A DNA stretch of 64,000 nt from UBA4742 sp963785815 (GTDB lineage Bacteria > Actinomycetota > Acidimicrobiia > Acidimicrobiales > Acidimicrobilacustridaceae): positions 992,001 to 1,056,000 of the forward strand of contig CAWAWN010000002.1 of assembly GCA_963785815.1 (NCBI GenBank), in the 5' to 3' direction. Below are positions 52,192 through 59,763 of this stretch, one piece after another. Position numbers and translations under genes: made by a program. Under the pieces are notes generated by a model. The model did not search any database and was not told the origin of the DNA. It saw nothing but the letters and a program-made list of their open reading frames with translations. The first letter of the stretch is position 1; each line of letters starts with the position of its first letter.

Positions 52192-55100
52192 CTATGGGTG
52201 TGCGGTTGCCGCCGCTCGATGAGGATCAGAGGCGGTGGTGGCGAAGGCGGCCCACAGCTGGGCGTACTCGCCCGCGGCCGCCACCAGCTCGTCGTGGGTG
52301 CCCTGTTCGACCACCCGACCCCGGTCGATGACCAGGATGCGATCGGCCCGACGGGCGGTGGGCAGCCGGTGGGCCACCAGCAGGGTGGTGCGGCCCTCGG
52401 CCACCGCGCCCATGGCCTGCTGCACCCGGGCCTCGCTGGCCAGGTCGAGCTGGGAGGTGGCCTCGTCCAGCAACAGGATGGCCGGGTCGACCAGCCGGGC
52501 GCGGGCCAGGGCGATGAGCTGGCGCTGGCCGGCCGACAGCGACCGGCCCCGCTCGCTGACCGGGCTCAGGTAGCCCTGGGGCTGGGCGGCCACGAAATCG
52601 TGGGCCCCGACGGCGCGGGCCGCGGCCTCCACCTCGGCGTCGGTGGCGTCGGGGCGACCGTAGGCGATGTTGTCGCGCAGCGTGCCGGTGAACAGGAAGG
52701 CTTCCTGGGGCACGATGCCGATCTGGCGTCGGAAGGCGCCCAGGTCGATGTCGCGCAGATCGATGCCGTCCACCAGCACCGCCCCGCGGGTGGGATCGTA
52801 GAACCGACTGACCAGCTTCACGATGGTGGACTTGCCCGCCCCCGTCTCGCCCACCAGCGCCACGGTCTCACCCGGGGCGAGGGTCAGGTCGATCCCCTCC
52901 AGGGCCTCGTCGCCCACCGTGTTGGGGTAGCGGAAGTGCACGTGGTCGAAGCGGATCTCGCCCGACAGGTGACCGGGGTCGACCGGGCGGTCGGGCAGGG
53001 GGGTGCCGCTCGGGATGGTGAACAGCTCCTCGATCTTGCTGGTGGACGCAGCCGCCTGTTGCCAGGTGTCGAGCACCTGGGAGAGCTGCTGGATGGGGGC
53101 GAAGAACTGGTCGAGATAGAGCAGGAAGGCGATGACCACGCCGGTGGTCACGGCCCCGGTCTGCACCAGGTGGTTGCCGGTGGCCAGCACCACCACCGCC
53201 CCGATGTCGGCCACGAAGAGGACGAACGGGAAGTAGATGGCGATCAGCCGCTGGGCCCCCAGGCGGTCGGTCAGGTAGCGGCGGTTCACGTCGTGGAACC
53301 CCGAGATGTTGCGGTCCTCGCGCACGTAGGCCTGGGCCACCCGCACGCCCGACAGGCTCTCCTGCAGGTTGGCGTTCACGTCGGCGATGGACTCGCGGGC
53401 CGCGGCGTAGGCCACCGTCGAGCGCTTGCGGTACCACCAGGTGGCGATGGCCAGCGGAGGCAGCACCGAGGCGGCGGCCAGGGCCAGCACCGGGGAGAGC
53501 ACCACCAGGAAGACGAACACGCCCACGCAGGTGATGGCGCCCACCACCGCGTTGATGAGGCCCGTCTGCACCAGCTGGGACAGGGCGTCCACGTCGGTGG
53601 TCATGCGGGTCATGATCCGGCCGTCCAGCTCGGTGTCGTAGTAGTCGAGCGACAGCGACTGGAGGTGGGAGAAGATCTTGATGCGCAGCGCGAACAGCAT
53701 GCGCTCGGAGGTGCGGCCGGTGATCCAGGTGTAGCCCCACGTCACCACCCAGTCGGCCAGCACGCTCAGGAAGAACAGGGCGGTGGTCAGCCACAGGCGT
53801 CCGAGGTCGGCGTGGGCCACGCCCTGGTCGAGCCCCTGGCGCACGAAGAACGGTCCCAGCAGGCTGAGCAGGGCGTCGGCCATGACCAGGCCGAGGCCGA
53901 AGGCCAGCCACCGGGTCCAGGGCCGCACGAAGCGACGGATCTGGAACCGGCCGGGGGTCACCTGGGCGGCTTCGACCTCGTCCACGTGGGGCTGGTCGTC
54001 GGCGGGCGGCAGCTTGTCGAGCGCGGCCAGCAGCTCGGGCGTGGCGGCCAGGGCGGCGGCACCGCCGAACGGCCCGCCCATCCCGCCGCCTCCGCCCCGG
54101 TTGCCACCCGGACCCATGCGCTGGACGGTGGTCACCTGGGCCATGGGCCGCGGGCTGCCGTCGGGGACCACCTCGGGCCACGCCCCGGGCGTGATCCGGT
54201 CGGCCAGCGCCGCCCGCCCGGCCGGATCCACGCCGTCGGGCCCGTGGGACCCGTCGAGGAGGGCCGCGCCCTCGAACCCGTCCACGGGGTCGAGGGCGGC
54301 CAGCTCGGTCACGGCCGCCCGCTCCTCGAGGCGATCCAGGTTGGCCAGCGCGGCCTCGAGGTCGTCGTCGTCGTCGGTCGCGCCGTCAGGCTCCCCACCG
54401 GTGGTCCCCGGGCCGGCCAGCAGCTGGCGGTAGCGCTCGTCGCTGGCCATGAGCTCGTCGTGGGTGCCCTGGGCGACGACCGTGCCGCGCTCGATGACCA
54501 CGATGCGCTGGGCCAGCCGGAGGGTCGAGCGGCGGTGGGCGATGAGGAGGGTGGTGCGATCGGTCATCAGCTCGCGCAGCGTGTCGTGGATGGCCTCCTC
54601 GGTGGCCGCATCGACCGCCGAGGTGGCGTCGTCGAGCACGAGGATGCGGGGGTTGGTGAGGATGGCCCGGGCCAGCGCGATGCGCTGGCGCTGTCCGCCC
54701 GACAGGGTCAGGCCCCGCTCGCCCACCACGGTGTCGTAGCCGTCGGGGAGCTCGGCGATGAACCCGGCCGCGCCGGCGGCGGTGGCGGCCGCCTCGATCT
54801 CGGCCGGGCTGGCGTCGGGGCGGGCGTAGGCGATGTTGGCCCCCACCGACTCGGAGAACAGGAAGGCCTCCTCGAACACCACGCCCACCTGGCTGCGCAG
54901 CGAGTCGAGGGTCACGTCGCGCACGTCCACGCCGTCGATGGTGATGGCGCCGCCGCCCACGTCGTAGAAGCGGGGGAGCAGGGCGGTGACGGTGGACTTG
55001 CCCGAGCCGCTGGAGCCCACCAGGGCGACCACCTCACCGGGGGCCACGCGCAGGTCGAAGTGGTCGAGCACGGGCTGGTCGGCGGTGTAGCCGAAGCGCA

Positions 55101-56172
55101 CGTCGTCGAACACGATCTCGCCCTGCACCGGTCGCAGCGCCAGCGCATCGGGCTTCTCGGTGATGAGGGGGTTGGTGTCGAGGATGTCGAGGACGCGATC
55201 GGCCCCGGCCCGGGCCTGCTGGCCGATGGCGAACAGCCCGGCCAGCATCCGCACCGGCGGCACCATCAGGGCCACGTACGTCATGAAGGCGAAGAAGGTG
55301 CCGTAGGAGATGTGGCCCCCGGTCACCAGCCAACCGCCCAGGCCCAGGATGGCCACCATGGTGAACGAGGGGATGGCCGCCAGGATGGGGGTGTAGCGAG
55401 CCTGGACACGCACCAGTCGGGCCCGCGACGAGTACAGGTCGCGCGACGCGTCGGCCAGGTGGTCGAGCTCGCGGTCCTCCTGGCCGAAGCCCTTGACCAC
55501 CCGCACGCCGCTGACGGCCTCGTCGACCACGCCGGCCACGACCCCGGCGTGTTGCTGGGCGTCCCAGGTGGCGGGGAACACGGTGGTGCGCAGGCGCATG
55601 GCCACCAGCAGCAGGGCGGGCAGGCTGATCAGCATCAGCAGGGCCAGGGGCCACGACAGCACGAACATGATGATCAGCGAGAGGGCGACCATGACCACGT
55701 TGCCGGCCATGATGGGCATGAACTGCAGGAGGCCCTGGATGAGCCCGACGTCCGACGACGAGCGCGACACCAGCTGGCCGGTGTGCATGCGGTCGTGGCC
55801 GGCGAAGTCGAGTCGCTGGAGGCGTTCGTAGATGGCGTTGCGCAGGTCGTACTGCACGTAGAGGCTGAACCACCCGCCCCGCCACCGGCGGATGTAGGTC
55901 CACCACAGCGAGACCGTGGCCGTGCCCACCAGAGCGACCAGGTAGATGAGGATGGGCTGGTGGTCGACCAGGCCGTCGTCGATGATGGCCCGCTGCAGCA
56001 GCGGCTCGATGGCGGCCACGATCTGGGCGGCCAGGGCCACGCCGAAGGCGGTGTACACCGTGCCCCGGTGGGCCATCAGGAAGGGCCACAGGCGGCGGAT
56101 CCAGCCGCCGCTGCCCGGCGGGTTCGGTTCGGGTGTGGCCCGGGCGGTCGCCGCCTCGGCCACGGCGGTCAC
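52192..56172 (-). CDS. Fused two-half ABC exporter (TMD-NBD-TMD-NBD)
   Basis: A 1326-residue ABC multidrug or lipid-type exporter in which two half-transporters are joined. TMD1 is about 25-320. NBD1 is about 350-590, with LVGSSGSGKSTVTALL, LTLSGGQRQRIALARA and RILVLDDATSAVDAATEEAI. An acidic and Gly-rich linker runs about 590-740. TMD2 is about 745-1040. NBD2 is about 1075-1310, with LVGETGAGKSTIVKLV, RSLSAGQRQLIALARA and AILLLDEATSQLDLASEA. NBD1 has Asp in place of the catalytic Glu after Walker B and NBD2 has an altered signature (LSAGQ), so one nucleotide site is degenerate, as in heterodimeric exporters. The GTG start overlaps the MarR stop by four bases, so the regulator gene is coupled to its target. 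Confidence 0.93.
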   Translation of the reverse strand: MTAVAEAATARATPEPNPPGSGGWIRRLWPFLMAHRGTVYTAFGVALAAQIVAAIEPLLQRAIIDDGLVDHQPILIYLVALVGTATVSLWWTYIRRWRGGWFSLYVQYDLRNAIYERLQRLDFAGHDRMHTGQLVSRSSSDVGLIQGLLQFMPIMAGNVVMVALSLIIMFVLSWPLALLMLISLPALLLVAMRLRTTVFPATWDAQQHAGVVAGVVDEAVSGVRVVKGFGQEDRELDHLADASRDLYSSRARLVRVQARYTPILAAIPSFTMVAILGLGGWLVTGGHISYGTFFAFMTYVALMVPPVRMLAGLFAIGQQARAGADRVLDILDTNPLITEKPDALALRPVQGEIVFDDVRFGYTADQPVLDHFDLRVAPGEVVALVGSSGSGKSTVTALLPRFYDVGGGAITIDGVDVRDVTLDSLRSQVGVVFEEAFLFSESVGANIAYARPDASPAEIEAAATAAGAAGFIAELPDGYDTVVGERGLTLSGGQRQRIALARAILTNPRILVLDDATSAVDAATEEAIHDTLRELMTDRTTLLIAHRRSTLRLAQRIVVIERGTVVAQGTHDELMASDERYRQLLAGPGTTGGEPDGATDDDDDLEAALANLDRLEERAAVTELAALDPVDGFEGAALLDGSHGPDGVDPAGRAALADRITPGAWPEVVPDGSPRPMAQVTTVQRMGPGGNRGGGGGMGGPFGGAAALAATPELLAALDKLPPADDQPHVDEVEAAQVTPGRFQIRRFVRPWTRWLAFGLGLVMADALLSLLGPFFVRQGLDQGVAHADLGRLWLTTALFFLSVLADWVVTWGYTWITGRTSERMLFALRIKIFSHLQSLSLDYYDTELDGRIMTRMTTDVDALSQLVQTGLINAVVGAITCVGVFVFLVVLSPVLALAAASVLPPLAIATWWYRKRSTVAYAAARESIADVNANLQESLSGVRVAQAYVREDRNISGFHDVNRRYLTDRLGAQRLIAIYFPFVLFVADIGAVVVLATGNHLVQTGAVTTGVVIAFLLYLDQFFAPIQQLSQVLDTWQQAAASTSKIEELFTIPSGTPLPDRPVDPGHLSGEIRFDHVHFRYPNTVGDEALEGIDLTLAPGETVALVGETGAGKSTIVKLVSRFYDPTRGAVLVDGIDLRDIDLGAFRRQIGIVPQEAFLFTGTLRDNIAYGRPDATDAEVEAAARAVGAHDFVAAQPQGYLSPVSERGRSLSAGQRQLIALARARLVDPAILLLDEATSQLDLASEARVQQAMGAVAEGRTTLLVAHRLPTARRADRILVIDRGRVVEQGTHDELVAAAGEYAQLWAAFATTASDPHRAAATAHP

Positions 56173-56696
56173 GCTCGGACCCCGGTGGTGGCCGTCGCGG
56201 GGGCCGCCGCGCTCGCCGCGGCGGTCACGGTGGCCGCGGCCGTCTGCTGCCGGCGGCGCAGGCCGTCGGCCTCGAAGGCGCGGCCCAGGGCGCTCAAGCC
56301 GTCGAGCACGGCGCGACGGTCGGCGGCGGGGAGCGTGGCCAGGACGTCGTCGAGTCGGGCCGCCGTGGTCCGCTGGGCCCGGTCGAGGGCGGCGCGGCCG
56401 GCGGGGGTGATCTCCAGGCTGACCCCCCGCCGGTCGCCGTCGACGGTGACCCGCTGGACGTAGCCGTGGCCTTCCAGGCCGTCGACCAGACCGGTCAGCG
56501 AGGGACGGCTGATCCCGGTCAGGGTGGCGATGCGCCCGGCCCGCTCGGGCGACGAGGCGATCAGCGACAGCACCCGGAACTGGGGCAGGGTGAGCTCCTC
56601 GAGCGACCGCTCCAGCAGTCGGGCGGCCACCGCCAGGGTCAGGCTGGCGCCCGTGCTGGTCGGCGCCTCGGCGGGCGCCTGTCGTTCAGATGACAC
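56169..56696 (-). CDS. MarR-family transcriptional regulator
   Basis: A 175-residue winged-helix regulator. LEELTLPQFRVLSLIASSPE leads into the recognition region RIATLTGISRPSLTGLVDGL, and the wing is RVTVDGDRRGVSLEITPAGR. The C-terminal tail after about residue 150 is an Ala/Thr-rich extension of low complexity. It begins with a GTG and is the first gene of an operon with the fused ABC exporter. It probably represses that exporter until a drug or metabolite binds (family knowledge). The AT-richer region upstream contains GGTTAGGGTACCGAACGACC, an imperfect inverted repeat that could be its site. Confidence 0.88.
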   Translation of the reverse strand: MSSERQAPAEAPTSTGASLTLAVAARLLERSLEELTLPQFRVLSLIASSPERAGRIATLTGISRPSLTGLVDGLEGHGYVQRVTVDGDRRGVSLEITPAGRAALDRAQRTTAARLDDVLATLPAADRRAVLDGLSALGRAFEADGLRRRQQTAAATVTAAASAAAPATATTGVRA

Positions 56697-56744
56697 ATGG
56701 TTAGGGTACCGAACGACCTCCAGATCGCAATTCGTGGGCTATGC

Positions 56745-56762
56745 TGTACAGGTTCCTGTACA
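56745..56762. promoter_or_regulatory. TGTACA-type palindromic operator of the toxin-antitoxin operon
   Basis: TGTACAGG-TT-CCTGTACA is a perfect 8-bp inverted repeat containing two TGTACA hexamers. It overlaps the end of a TATGCT -10-like hexamer (56740-56745) and lies 21 bases before the antitoxin ATG. TGTACA cores are known in YefM-YoeB type operators (family knowledge). Confidence 0.75.
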
Positions 56763-56783
56763 CCTCAACGGCGGAGGCAGCAC

Positions 56784-57080
56784 ATGGCGGTCGTGGAGTC
56801 GACCATGCCGGAGACCATCAGCGATGCCCGGGCGAACCTGACGACGTATGTCGCCCGGTTCCGACAGGAGGGCCTCGACGCCGATCCGATCGTGTTCGGG
56901 GATCACCGTCAAGCGGAGGCGGTGCTGTTGCCCTACGAGACCTTCAGCCTCTTGCTCGATCTGGCTGAGGACGTCGCCATCGCCGCGCGGATCCGTGAGC
57001 GCCTGGAAGGCGACGGCGGGAACAGGACCTCGCTGTCGGCCGCCGCCGCGGAGCTGGGCATCGATCTCGACGAACGGTGA
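56784..57080 (+). CDS. Phd/YefM-type antitoxin
   Basis: A 98-residue protein. Its N-terminal half, STMPETISDARANLTTYVAR followed by DPIVFGDHRQAEAVLLPYET, has the Phd/YefM fold pattern: a strand, a helix with S.R.NL..., a strand, then the A.L.P...Y/F block. The tail about 60-98 is helical and acidic, suited to wrapping the toxin (family knowledge). A GGCGGAGG ribosome binding site precedes the ATG by seven bases. Its TGA overlaps the toxin GTG as GTGA. The palindromic operator upstream supports autoregulation by the antitoxin-toxin complex. Confidence 0.8.
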   Translation: MAVVESTMPETISDARANLTTYVARFRQEGLDADPIVFGDHRQAEAVLLPYETFSLLLDLAEDVAIAARIRERLEGDGGNRTSLSAAAAELGIDLDER

Positions 57081-57502
57081 GCCCGTCGCGGGCCCAGCCC
57101 TTCCACCGGGTCACCTTTCTGGACGAGGCGCTCGATGATGTCCGGGCTCTGGCGGCTCGCTCACCGGCCGTCGCCCGGGAGGTGTTCCGCCAGCTCAAGC
57201 GGCTCGAGGGCGGTCACCTGACGCCCACGCCGCTGCGTGACTTCGCCAAGACCGGGGACCTGCGAGACTGCGGGAAGATCGTGGTGGAGGTCGAGGGCGA
57301 GCCCGAGCACCGGATCGTCGTGCGAGAACACCAGGGGCGAGTGGAGGTGTGCGAGGTGGTCTCTGTCGAGGCCCGCGCCGGCGATCTGCCCTACCTGCTC
57401 GCCGGCCTACGTCTGGGACGCCTCCGCGATCCGGTACGACGCTCGGACGCGCAGCGTCGGATCTTCCGGCTCAGGCAGCTCCGCGGCGGCGACGGTCGGT
57501 GA
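57077..57502 (+). CDS. RelE/ParE-superfamily toxin candidate
   Basis: A 141-residue basic protein, longer than the usual 85-100 residues. The core FHRVTFLDEALDDVRALAAR, AREVFRQLKRLEGGHLTPTP, LRDCGKIVVEVEGEPEHRIV and VREHQGRVEVCEVVSVEAR has the helix-hairpin followed by beta-strands of RelE/ParE toxins. R/K and H residues of the active face cannot be assigned by eye. The C-terminal extension is Arg-rich (DPVRRSDAQRRIFRLRQLRG), possibly ribosome- or RNA-contacting (inference). It is coupled to the antitoxin by a GTGA overlap. The gene could equally be a ParE-like gyrase toxin; the mode of action is not decidable here. Confidence 0.72.
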   Translation: MSPSRAQPFHRVTFLDEALDDVRALAARSPAVAREVFRQLKRLEGGHLTPTPLRDFAKTGDLRDCGKIVVEVEGEPEHRIVVREHQGRVEVCEVVSVEARAGDLPYLLAGLRLGRLRDPVRRSDAQRRIFRLRQLRGGDGR

Positions 57503-57641
57503 CCGCGACGCCGAAGCCCGATGCGTCGGAGATTCCGCCCGCGATGTCGCCGCTCGAGCGCCGCAGCCACGTCAGGGTCGTAGGGGACCTCGTAGTGCCA
57601 GCCAGATGCGCCCACGTCGCCCCTCGGTGTTCGCTTCGCGA

Positions 57642-58598
57642 TCAGCCGCGGCCGTTGGAGGAGGGCGCACCCTCGGCGCCCAGCACGGCGCGCAGGGCCT
57701 GGGCCGCACCCATGATCCCGACGCTCTCGTAGGGCACCACGATGGTGTTGTTGTCGCTGTCCGCGAACTTGGACAAGGTGTCGAGCTGGAGGATGGCCAC
57801 CAGGGTCTGGTCCGGGTTGGCCGCGGTGATGGCGCCGTACACGGTGGCGATGGCCTGGCTGCGGCCCTCGGCCTCGAGGATGGCGGCCTGGCGCAGGCCC
57901 TCGGCCCGCAGGATGGCAGCCTGTCGCTCGCCCTGGGCCGCCTTGATGGCGGCCTGGGACTGGCCCTCGGCCACGTTGATGGCCGAGGTCTGCTCGCCCT
58001 CGGACTGCAGGATGCGGGCCCGCTTCTCCTGGTCGGCCTGCTTCTGCAGGGCCAGGGCCTGCAGGATCTGGGGCGGCGGGGCGATCTCGACGATCTCGAT
58101 GCGGCTGATGCGGATGCCCCACTTGTCGGTGACCTGCTCCATCTGCTCCTGCACGTCGGTGTTGATGCGCTCGCGCTCCGACAGGGCCTCGTCCAACGTC
58201 ATGGTGCCGATGACCGAGCGCAGGGCGGTGCGGGCCAGGGCATCGATGGCGACGTCGAAGTTCTTGACGCTGAACAGGGCCTGCTTGGCGTCGACCACCT
58301 GGGTGAAGATGGTGGCGTTGACCGTCACCACCACGTTGTCCTTGGTGATGACGTCCTGGCGGTCTCCCGGCACGGGGACCTCACGCATGTCGACGGTCTG
58401 GAGTTGATCCACGAAGGGTGCGATCACCACCAGGCCGGGCTCGTGGGTCTTGCGGTACTCGCCCAGGCGCTTGACCACGCCCACCTGGCCCTGCTGAACG
58501 ATGTTGATCATCGATCGCAGGGTGGCGAGGCCGATCAACACGATCACGGCCAGCACCACCAGCCCGCCGATGGTGAGGGTACCGAGGGCACTGATCAT
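57642..58598 (-). CDS. SPFH/band 7 (stomatin-like) membrane protein
   Basis: A 318-residue stomatin/slipin-like protein. One N-terminal membrane helix (IGGLVVLAVIVLIGLATLRS) is followed by the band 7 domain, with NIVQQGQVGVVKRLGEYRKT, LQTVDMREVPVPGDRQDVIT, and IGTMTLDEALSERERINTDV. A coiled-coil, Ala/Glu/Gln-rich segment (about 200-270) drives oligomerisation. It would form membrane microdomain assemblies together with the NfeD protein, its usual partner. The ATG at 58598 overlaps the nfeD stop as ATGA. Confidence 0.93.
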   Translation of the reverse strand: MISALGTLTIGGLVVLAVIVLIGLATLRSMINIVQQGQVGVVKRLGEYRKTHEPGLVVIAPFVDQLQTVDMREVPVPGDRQDVITKDNVVVTVNATIFTQVVDAKQALFSVKNFDVAIDALARTALRSVIGTMTLDEALSERERINTDVQEQMEQVTDKWGIRISRIEIVEIAPPPQILQALALQKQADQEKRARILQSEGEQTSAINVAEGQSQAAIKAAQGERQAAILRAEGLRQAAILEAEGRSQAIATVYGAITAANPDQTLVAILQLDTLSKFADSDNNTIVVPYESVGIMGAAQALRAVLGAEGAPSSNGRG

Positions 58599-59164
58599 GA
58601 CGGCTCCTTGCCTGCCTCGTCGGAGAGCGGGTCGTTCGGGACGGGGCCGGGGGTCTGCTCGCGCGCCGCCGGTGCCGCCGGGTCGACCGGAGCGTAGGCG
58701 CTGGGCAGCTCGGGGGCGACGACGCCGTCGACCGGCCAAACCACCAGGGTGGTGCCCTGCACCGCGGTGACCAGCACCCGGGTGCCCTGCGGGATGGGCG
58801 AACCCGACCCGCTGGTGGCCAGCCACCGCTCGCCGGCCAGGCGCACGTGGCCCGGCGTGTGGGCGTCACCCACCGCGTCGAGGGTCAGGACCTCCTCGCC
58901 CACCAGGGTGCCGGCCACCCCCCGGCCGAGCGGGCCGTGGTCCTCGTGGGGGTTGAAGCGCTCGCTCATCATCGGACGCACCGTGGCGATGCCCAGGCCG
59001 GCCACCACCACGGCCACGCCGACCTGCACGGGGATGATGGGTACGAACAGGGCGGTCACGCAAGCGGCGAAGCAGCCGATGGCGCCGAACAGCGCGTAGA
59101 ACGCCAGGTGGCGCATCTCGAACGCCAGCAGGATGACCCCCAGCACCAGCCACGCCACAACCAT
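58595..59164 (-). CDS. NfeD-family membrane protein
   Basis: A 189-residue short NfeD: two or three N-terminal membrane segments (VVAWLVLGVILLAFEM, LAFYALFGAIGCFAACVTAL, VQVGVAVVVAGLGIATV), then an OB-fold domain. The OB fold includes GRGVAGTLVGEEVLTLDAVG, HVRLAGERWLATSG and PQGTRVLVTAVQGTTLVVWP. It lacks the serine protease domain of long NfeD proteins. It is encoded just before the SPFH protein with an ATGA overlap. The pair is thought to shape membrane domains (family knowledge). The C-terminal 40 residues are Pro-rich and acidic. Confidence 0.9.
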   Translation of the reverse strand: MVVAWLVLGVILLAFEMRHLAFYALFGAIGCFAACVTALFVPIIPVQVGVAVVVAGLGIATVRPMMSERFNPHEDHGPLGRGVAGTLVGEEVLTLDAVGDAHTPGHVRLAGERWLATSGSGSPIPQGTRVLVTAVQGTTLVVWPVDGVVAPELPSAYAPVDPAAPAAREQTPGPVPNDPLSDEAGKEPS

Positions 59165-59253
59165 CGGTCACACCTCTCTTCGGCTGCATCGTACCGGCCG
59201 GTGTGGGTAGGGATGCTCGCAGGTCACGAGTCCCCACGGGGGAGGGGTTGGAG

Positions 59254-59736
59254 ATGAAGCAACGACGCGCCGCGCTGGCCCGGTCGATGGTCGACGAGGT
59301 CGAGGACCCCGATCAGCCGCCCGAGCTGTTCGACAACCCGTTCCACATCCGCTCCGAGGGCGATGAGGAGGCGCAGCCGCCTCCCGACGCGGCCGCCACG
59401 CCGGTCGAGCCGGTGACCGAGGCGGATCGGTACGACGCGCTGGACCTCACGACCGTGCGACCCCAGGCCAGCACCGCCCCGGTAACCGCACCGGGAACCG
59501 CACCGGAACGCACCGCGGTGCGGCCGTCGCCGGGGTTCCTACCCTCCACCCCGCCCCGACTCGGGGTGGAGTCTGCGCTGGTGCGGGTCATCGCCACCGC
59601 CGGCGTGGTCGCCATCGGGACGGCCGTGGGCGCCGGGCTGGTGGCCAACGACGTCGAGGGGTGGATCGTCGGGTTGGTGGTGTCGGTGGTGTCGGTGCTG
59701 CTGGCCGCCATCCTGTGGCGCTCGCGGAGGTTGTGA
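59254..59736 (+). CDS. Membrane protein with acidic disordered N-terminus, unknown function
   Basis: A 160-residue protein. The first 105 residues are hydrophilic and Pro/Asp/Glu-rich (DEVEDPDQPPELFDNPFHIR). Two transmembrane segments follow (ALVRVIATAGVVAIGTAVGA and GWIVGLVVSVVSVLLAAILW), and the protein ends RSRRL. A GGAGGGG ribosome binding site precedes the ATG. It is divergent from the nfeD/SPFH operon and convergent with the secreted propeller gene. Not recognised. Confidence 0.6.
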   Translation: MKQRRAALARSMVDEVEDPDQPPELFDNPFHIRSEGDEEAQPPPDAAATPVEPVTEADRYDALDLTTVRPQASTAPVTAPGTAPERTAVRPSPGFLPSTPPRLGVESALVRVIATAGVVAIGTAVGAGLVANDVEGWIVGLVVSVVSVLLAAILWRSRRL

Positions 59737-59763
59737 GCGCGACGGCCTCCGCGGGTCTCGAGG

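Noticed and set aside
52198..56463. Very long open frame antisense to the fused ABC exporter (over 1400 codons)
   Set aside because: It is a low-complexity His/Gly/Val/Gln-rich shadow of a GC-rich gene; the minus-strand frame has all ABC motifs.
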